DNA of 64,000 nt, from NCBI GenBank assembly GCA_930367215.1, contig OV884056.1:235591127-235655126 (forward strand), written 5' to 3'. The notes under the pieces were generated by a model. That model was not told where the DNA came from. It was given only the letters and a program-made list of their open reading frames with translations, and ran no database searches. This document shows positions 57,766 to 64,000 of the stretch, piece by piece (positions within the stretch are counted from its first letter, which is position 1; the number at the start of each line of letters is the position of its first letter). Source of the DNA: Pollenia angustigena. Its lineage: Eukaryota > Arthropoda > Insecta > Diptera > Polleniidae. Both the position numbers and the translations under genes were made by a program.

Positions 57766-58017
57766 AAAGTGGTGATCTATCATAATATGATTGCTTCTAA
57801 ATTTATTATGATTAACATTATATAATATGATTGCTTATTAACTTATTATGATTAACAAGACAATAATATGATTACTTCTTAGCTTATTTTGATTCACATG
57901 ATAAGAATATGATTAAGGAAAAAATATTATGTTGTAATATTACAAATATATTTGGTCATAATATGATTCAATAATAATTATAATATGTTCACTTCAATCA
58001 TGAATCTTATCATAATA
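57081..58017. other. AT-rich DNA with TA run and 40-bp repeats
   Basis: No gene recognised. Contains an (AT)n run at about 57736-57765 and the tandem repeat at 57780-57925. A minus frame at 57089-57343 (84 residues) shows no known domain. Confidence 0.4.
57780..57925. repeat. About 40-bp tandem repeat
   Basis: AATATGATT landmarks at 57784, 57824, 57865 and 57906 (40-41 bp). Units also contain the partial inverse (TTATTATGATTAAC), so they can fold. Confidence 0.75.
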
Positions 58018-58268
58018 TCGACCCATTTGCGCGAAATTATCGTGTATGCCAATTTTTTTGAAATTGAGCTTTTGATGCAATCTTGTTCTACATTCAAAGA
58101 GAAGTCGCCTGACAAAATATTGTAGGCGAATTTCACTTCGTTGCTCCAAAAATTGAATGTATATTTTCATATTTATATTGCAAGTGATAGCAGAGAAAAG
58201 TATAAAAATGGCTCTCCTGTAAAATTTGGTTTTTGTAACATACGATAATTTCGCGCAAAGGGGTTGAT
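58018..58268. mobile_element. TA-flanked MITE, short form of the 24586 element
   Basis: TCGACCCATTTGCGCGAAAT and the inverse of TCAACCCCTTTGCGCGAAAT, TA on both flanks (58016-58017, 58269-58270). Shares its interior with the 1.54-kb element at 24586-26127 and looks like a deletion product of it. Confidence 0.85.
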
Positions 58269-60502
58269 ATGTTGCTCTTGGAATATGCTTACCACAACCA
58301 TGTGTTTTCTTTGCGTGTATGTAAAGAAAATAAATTCTCCAAAATTTCATAGAATTTCTTTTTAAAAACAAATAAAAAAAAAACTACTTAAGAACAAAAC
58401 GAACTCAATAGACTTTAGAACAGATGAAAGGTATTAAAAGAGTAAGCGAATAAAAAAAAATTAAGAATGGAATAAGTAAGAATAAGAAATTGCAAATGGT
58501 GATGTTGTAGCATTTCTAAAAGATCTCAAGTGGCCATTATAAAAAAAAGAATACAAGATTCCTAAAGTGTAGACGATTAAAAGTAAGAATGATTCGCAGG
58601 ATTGGCCAGGCTGGCTGGCTTGTTTGGTTTGGTTTCACACAACGACTTCAAACACATCTATTGATTCTTAAACAATAATTGCATGGATTTGATAGCCACA
58701 GTCATTTATTCCTTTGACTTTTCAGACTAAAAGCAAAACTTTTCTTCTAACGATTTTGATGTATGATTTTGTATGTATGTATGTATGTTTGTAGAAGTGG
58801 CCCCTTTAGACTTTTTGTTTTATGGCAAATCAACAATAAAACAAGTAAAAACTTATTTATTGTTTTTTTTGTTGCTTCTGCTTCTGCTTTTGCTTTTATT
58901 TTATTTTATTTTATTTTTTTATTTTACCCTTAACACACTCAAGTGGTCCTAAATGGGATAATGTACAAAGGACGACTTTAGAAATGTTTAACAAGCAGTA
59001 AAAAGTAAAAAAAAGAAAGAACACAAAACAATAAATTTGAAACTAAAAATGCATTTATTGCACTACAAGTGTGTCTACGAAAGGTTGTTAAAAAACAATA
59101 AAATATCAAACTTTGTTTTCATGAAACAAAAAATATGCTTTTACAAAATAAATTATTAGTCATTGTAGATAAATATGCAAAAAAAAAAAAAACAAAAACT
59201 ATGACAAACATTTGTTGTTTGCTTGGTTTTTGTTGCTTTTTGTGGTGGCATTTGACCAAAAATTAAATGAGGTAATTGTATATTTTTGGTATTCAAGGCT
59301 TCTAATGTTCCGACGTATAAAACATTAGAAATGTAACTGCAATAACAAAAACTAACGACATTAACAAACCGCAACATTTACATACATAAAAATTCAAACG
59401 TTATTATTATTATCGTGCTGTTGTTTACTTTTGGTGTTTAAGAACTAGCCAGGGCTAGAAAATTGGAATTAATTGACAGTTGTGGTAAAATAATAGCATC
59501 AAAAATCTATACAATTTTGTATATTATTTCTTTTTATATACAGGTTTTAGATGAAAATCGATTTGGAAACCGAAACGAATTTAAAATCGATAAAAACGTT
59601 TTTAGTATTTTTAAATTGATTTCTAATACAGTTTCCTCTTACACAGAAAAAATAAACCCATCCATTCGTACTTAAATCAAGCCTAAGCGGTGTCAATAGT
59701 ACGGTAAGTACGGATTTCCTTAAATCAAGTACAGAACGCTTGATTCAAGTACGGATTATTCAAGTGCGAGATACTTAACTTATCCGTATTTTATCCCAAA
59801 TGTTTACTTAAAATAATCTGAAAAGAGGTTTGACTAAGTTGAAGGTAAGATAAAATTAATCCTAAACTGTGCTTGATATCAGAATTTCTAAGACGGTTGA
59901 ATCTCGATTTGTACTTGAAATAGTCCGAAAGCGAGACTAGATGATTGATTCTAACCTAAACACTTTCCCCAGGGAACCAGATTATTTAATTTATCCGTTA
60001 CACATGTTTTTTTTTACTTTTGTTGTATTTCGTCCTTTGTTCACAGAAGAACTCTCAATTATAAGACACCAGCAGCATGCCCAATATGGTTTGCGTTATC
60101 ATTCTTTAAAAATTTTATTTATTTAACTAAATAATTTAAAAAAATGGAATGTGGGAATTATTGCTTCGTATTTTAGTTTTCAAACATGAACATAATCTAT
60201 ACTTTTCTTCTTGTAGTGTTGCTGTTGTGTCTACAACAAACATTTATAAACACACGCATATGCAAGCAAATTGGTTTTCGAAAGTTAACCCATTTTGGAT
60301 TGTTGTAAGTACTTTTAAGTTTTATCCGTACATAAATTCTTGATGTACGATTCGTACTTAAGTAAGAAGAAAAACTTAAATTTAGTACGAGTTTTTTCTT
60401 TATGCGTATCAACTCTATAAATTCTTTAAATTTTATATAATATTTGTTAATTAAACCGTATTTTAAACAAAAAAATTAAGCCTTAAATACATTTTAATCA
60501 GC
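58269..60502. other. Low-repeat AT-rich DNA
   Basis: Few element signs. Microsatellite-like TTGCTTCTGCTTCTGCTTTT and TTTTATTTTATTTTA at 58870-58925. From 59665 to 60375 TACTTAA.TCAAG and GTACGGAT boxes recur (59672, 59735, 60345), perhaps a decayed TIR element with ACACAGAAAAA-type ends (59641 and inverse near 60395). No exon recognised. Confidence 0.4.
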
Positions 60503-60722
60503 CATGTCACAGAGAACAATTCCGTTCGGAAACGGAATTCATTCCGTATTTTGGTGCATCAGAAAATGAGGAAAAAAAATTCGGAATGAAACCATTTTTG
60601 TTTTCATGCACGGAATGGGAGTTTTCTGTATCTGAAAGGCCAAAAAACTATCAAAATACACTTTCTATCAATAAACAAATATGTTTTCTTCAATTCCGAA
60701 CGGAATTGTACTCTGTGACATG
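60503..60722. mobile_element. MITE, 220 bp, CATGTCACAGAG ends
   Basis: CATGTCACAGAG.ACAATTCCG and inverse; about 28 bp pair with one mismatch. CGGAATG boxes recur inside. No TSD settled. Confidence 0.75.
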
Positions 60723-60798
60723 GATGAATATAGCTTGAAATTCATCACACCTTTAAAAAACGATCGTTTTGAAATCGATCGAATTTTATCATATACCT

Positions 60799-61022
60799 GG
60801 GGTCTAATTCTGGCAGTCGTTTTCGATCTTTTGATTTGAAAGAAATTGAAAGTCGATACTGAACGAATCGAAGTTAGTTTTTCAGTGTTGTAAAGCAATT
60901 ATTTGAATTTTCAAAATACTTAAAAAATTATTTTAGTTTGTTCAGTATCGACTGAAAGAATTATAAACAAAATTGCTTTCGAATCGAAGTGTATTCGATC
61001 TCGACTGTCAGAATTAGCCCCC
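60799..61022. mobile_element. MITE, 224 bp, GGGG.CTAATTCTG ends
   Basis: GGGGTCTAATTCTGGCAGTC and inverse of GGGGGCTAATTCTGACAGTC; inner TCGATACTGAAC and GTTCAGTATCGA also pair, making a long hairpin. Confidence 0.8.
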
Positions 61023-61117
61023 TGATAATGATCTCTTTACACATGATTTACTGATTTCTTGATATAAAAAAAAACGAAAATTGAAAATGATGTCGCTTAA
61101 GCTTTTTCTGCGGCATG

Positions 61118-61455
61118 TATGTATTAACTGTATGGGAACTTAGATGAATATTAAAAAACGATTCACATGGAATGTCAAACAGTATTTTTTTATTTTTGTG
61201 CTATTATCGTAGCCTTATTTTTATATTATTTTCATGTATTTAAACGGAAGTTATAAAAATGTCCATAATGTCAAAAAAATAGTCTAGAAAAAGACAGACA
61301 GACATACATACATATAATGTAATCGCAATAAGGTTGTGTTTAATTTCTACGTTATAAAAATACCTAGCTATAAATTTGTCAAACGAACTTGTAATAAGTA
61401 AGAGCGCTATATTTGGCTGTGTCGAATCTTTGATAACCTCTTTCGAGAGTGAGAA
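61118..61455 (-). mobile_element. Two HINE fragments
   Basis: 61118-61195 is an inverted 5' block (GATGAATATTAAAAA, CACATGGAATGTCAAAC). 61393-61455 is an inverted 3' end (GTAAGAGCGCTATATTTGG then CTGTGTCGAATC). About 200 bp between them are unrelated, with AGACAGACAGACATACATAC at 61292. Confidence 0.6.
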
Positions 61456-61711
61456 CAGTAATAACCAAACCACAATAGTGAAAGTGTAAAATGCGTTTGT
61501 GCTGATATTTGTTACACCTAAACCCACCTTTAAATATACCTATCGACTCAGATTCACTTTTTGAGTCGATCAAACTTTGTCTGGCTGCCCATGTAAACCT
61601 TGTACAGGTCGATAACACTAGCCAACAAGGTTTTGGACTGGAGCAACCAAATATTTTTCCTAAGGTAATTTGGTGGGCTTAATTCGAATTTGTAATTGGT
61701 TTTTCTCTCTG

Positions 61712-61736
61712 GTATAAAGTATAATGTATAAAATAT

Positions 61737-61782
<46 letters not shown>

Positions 61783-61785
61783 TTT

Positions 61786-61838
<53 letters not shown>

Positions 61839-61841
61839 TTT

Positions 61842-61929
<88 letters not shown>

Positions 61930-61960
61930 TATTAAGTATAAAGTATAAAGTATAAAGTTT

Positions 61961-62026
<66 letters not shown>

Positions 62027-62073
62027 TTATAAAGTATAAAGTAAAAAGTATAAAGTATAAAGTATTAAGTATT

Positions 62074-62167
<94 letters not shown>

Positions 62168-62183
62168 CATAAAGTATAAAGTA
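61712..62183. repeat. TATAAAG heptamer array, about 67 units
   Basis: About 470 bp of TATAAAG repeats, nearly perfect, with scattered TTTAAAG (61783, 61839, 61958; spacing 56 and 119, both multiples of 7), TATTAAG and CATAAAG variants. It runs directly into the HINE sequence at 62184. Confidence 0.95.
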
Positions 62184-63060
62184 CATTCTGGATCCTGATC
62201 AGTAGCGTGTTTGATTTGACGATGTCCATTTGGCCATCTGTGCGACTGTAAGTGTGTGTGCGTTGAAATGGGTTTTCGGAAGACCCACACTTGCTTCTAG
62301 TACGAATCGTATTTAAAAATTAAAGTACGAAAGTACTTTTAGCAATCCAAAATGGTATTACTTTCAAAACCCAATCCCGGAATTACTGAAAATAAGTATA
62401 AAATTCTGAAATGAATAATTAATAAGATTTTGTTGTCGTGCTTACTTCCCAAGTTTTATTCTTGATAAAAACACTGAAATTTATTGTTGGGGGATAAGCT
62501 TGCTTCCATGCGCATTTCACTGGTTGCTTAGGCCAGATCATCAGGAAACATTTTCCCAAAAAATTTTATAAAAGCCAAAGATATAAGCAAAAAAAAAAAC
62601 ACTCTGTACACAACGTGTGTTCTTTAATCTACTACAAAAAACGACAAAGTCGTTTAAGACAACGACAACCGTAATAAGGCCGAATATATGCTTTTTTACA
62701 TAACAAATACAAACATGTGTAGCGAAGTTTGCTAAACTATGTCCGTTTGTCGGCGAATTAGGTTTTCCGAAGACCCTAGTTAAAATGGGGACTAGGTTGT
62801 TATATATTAACATCACAGTTGATTTAACAATGTCCACCTGTCCGCGTGAATGTTTAAATAGGGTTTCCCAAGGCCCCAGAAATGATGGGGACTAAGATGT
62901 TATACATTTTTGTCTCATATACTCCGTTAAAGTTTGCTATTGAAATACAGCCAGATCGGTGCATAAATGGCTAAGAAATGAGCAAAAAACCACGACTGGC
63001 TCTAATATTTCCCATAAATTCATTAAAAAAATCAAGTCATATTGCATTATAAAAAGTAGC
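62184..63060 (+). mobile_element. HINE pieces, interrupted
   Basis: 62184-62295 has TACATTCTGGATCCTGATCA, GATGTCCATTTGGCC and ATGGGTTTTCGGAAGACCC. 62738-63060 has TATGTCCGTTTGTCGG, GATTTAACAATGTCCACCTG, AAGGCCCCAGAAATGATGGG and TTTGCTATTGAAATACAG. Between them lies an R2 copy and unrelated DNA. Confidence 0.7.
62390..62590. repeat. Interspersed repeat R2, copy 3
   Basis: ACTGAAATTTATTGTTGGGG, TGCGCATTTCACTGGTTGC and TAGGCCAGATCATCAGGAAA match 47490-47600 closely and 31226-31376 more loosely. Homology to 47428-47490 extends it upstream to about 62390. Confidence 0.75.
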
Positions 63061-63110
63061 CCTTAATTTGGGTCAATTTTTATTTTCTTTTTGGGTCCAT
63101 ATTTCCAAGG

Positions 63111-64000
63111 GCCGTATTCCGAAGCGGCTTAAGTTTAAATTCATATTACAAAACTTATATTTTTTATCTTAGAAAAATATGGCAAAAAGCTCAATAACGG
63201 TCAAATATGCAATAATATGCTCAATCAAATCGGTGATATTGCAAAGCGGTTCAAATAAATAACTATGTTATTTAACATAAAGTTTGACTGAAAAAGCACA
63301 CATTTGCGTATTGGTTCAGCTCCTTTAATAACATCCAAAAACACATTTCTCTCTTTCTTTAAGTATAAAAGTTGTCTATTTTTATTTTGGATATTTATGT
63401 AAGGTGGGAGTTATTTACCATCTTATTAACTATTACGTTAACACAACCTTAATATACTACATGTTTAAACGGAATTCTCTCTGCTTCTTCTTTTATTATA
63501 TAATAGATTAAACTTTATTACTGACCATTGCTTCAAGGTAACAAATCAGTACATAGTTGGTTCAAGGTCTTTACCAAAATTAATTGTACAAACATTGTTT
63601 TTTTAGACAATAATGATAAAAAGATTAATGATTTTAGAAATTAAACACAAAGTTGAGGGGGGAAAAACAACAAAAAAGTGCGTGTCGCATGCAACTCGTT
63701 TAAAAATAGAGAAGCAGTTGATAAGCTTGGGGGAGCCATTTTTAAAAAACTCTGCTTGAATATTGAAAATATTTGAATTTGTTGTATTCAAAGTTACTAA
63801 ATTAAAATATCTGTGGTATAAAATGGCCACATTCCTTTATTTGACAAAATAATATGTATGCTTATTCTTATTACTATAAAGGGAGTATTTTTATTAAGGG
63901 TTTAATTATTCCGATAGGAATTTAACTGTCAGATCTTATTAGAAATAGACTTAAAAAGAAGTTGCAAGATTTTCGAAAGAACTCCTTTGTAAGTAAATAC
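63111..64000. other. Unassigned DNA to window end
   Basis: Nothing recognised on either strand; short AT-rich frames only. Confidence 0.35.

Noticed and set aside
61959..62290. Minus-strand frames reading LYFILYT repeats
   Set aside because: Translation of the TATAAAG heptamer array, low complexity only.
1..64000. tRNA, rRNA or host protein genes
   Set aside because: No cloverleaf with A/B box pair, no rRNA-like stretch and no conserved host exon could be recognised by eye; a tRNAscan and protein search would be decisive.

Overview
The window looks like dipteran nuclear DNA, most likely from a calyptrate fly (blowfly or house-fly relative; the level below Diptera is inference). It is strongly AT-rich, has no prokaryote-type gene layout, carries a transposase gene with a spliceosomal intron, and is packed with fly-type mobile elements. 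I found no host protein exon, no tRNA or rRNA gene and no CRISPR array. It is best read as intergenic or intronic DNA built almost wholly from transposons inserted into one another.

Layout. 0-2.6 kb: two copies of a GC-rich inverted block made of 82-bp repeats, plus MITEs. 3-9 kb: DINE-1-like (Helentron-derived, 'HINE') elements, a 1.04-kb hAT element with a perfect 8-bp target duplication (TSD), and two MITEs. 9.16-13.55 kb: a nest in which a hAT holds a Helitron, a mariner piece and a second hAT, which itself holds a third hAT. 14.3-15.4 kb: a MITE split by a DD41D mariner. 16.2-17.7 kb: a MITE whose right arm is split by a hAT. 18.6-21.2 kb: an element with about 265-bp terminal inverted repeats (TIRs), filled by one HINE inside another. 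21.4-28.7 kb: TIR elements, including a HINE fragment split by a hAT that itself contains a HINE. 30-36.2 kb: hAT and MITE pieces, two mariner deletion derivatives and nested TIR elements. 36.2-38 kb: the most host-like stretch (CAA-rich, low repeat content). 38.5-43.3 kb: a hAT with a decayed BED-finger transposase, a long HINE and a mariner relic. 43.5-48.2 kb: a TA-flanked TIR element containing a 431-bp tandem duplication, then a HINE with a duplication-flanked insert. 48.2-53.4 kb: three hAT-type elements, one with a readable transposase (one intron, one stop). 53.6-55.3 kb: a dispersed repeat split by a 718-bp TIR element. 55.6-57.1 kb: a 5'-truncated non-LTR retrotransposon with a long reverse transcriptase ORF. 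57-64 kb: MITEs, more HINE pieces and a 470-bp TATAAAG heptamer array.

Functionally, the only recognisable proteins are transposition enzymes: hAT transposase, mariner-type transposases (all broken) and one reverse transcriptase. The many short TIR elements are non-autonomous and would depend on such enzymes in trans. The nests give a relative order of insertion. Element classes are inferred from ends, TSDs and motifs seen in the sequence; names of exact families would need a repeat-library search.
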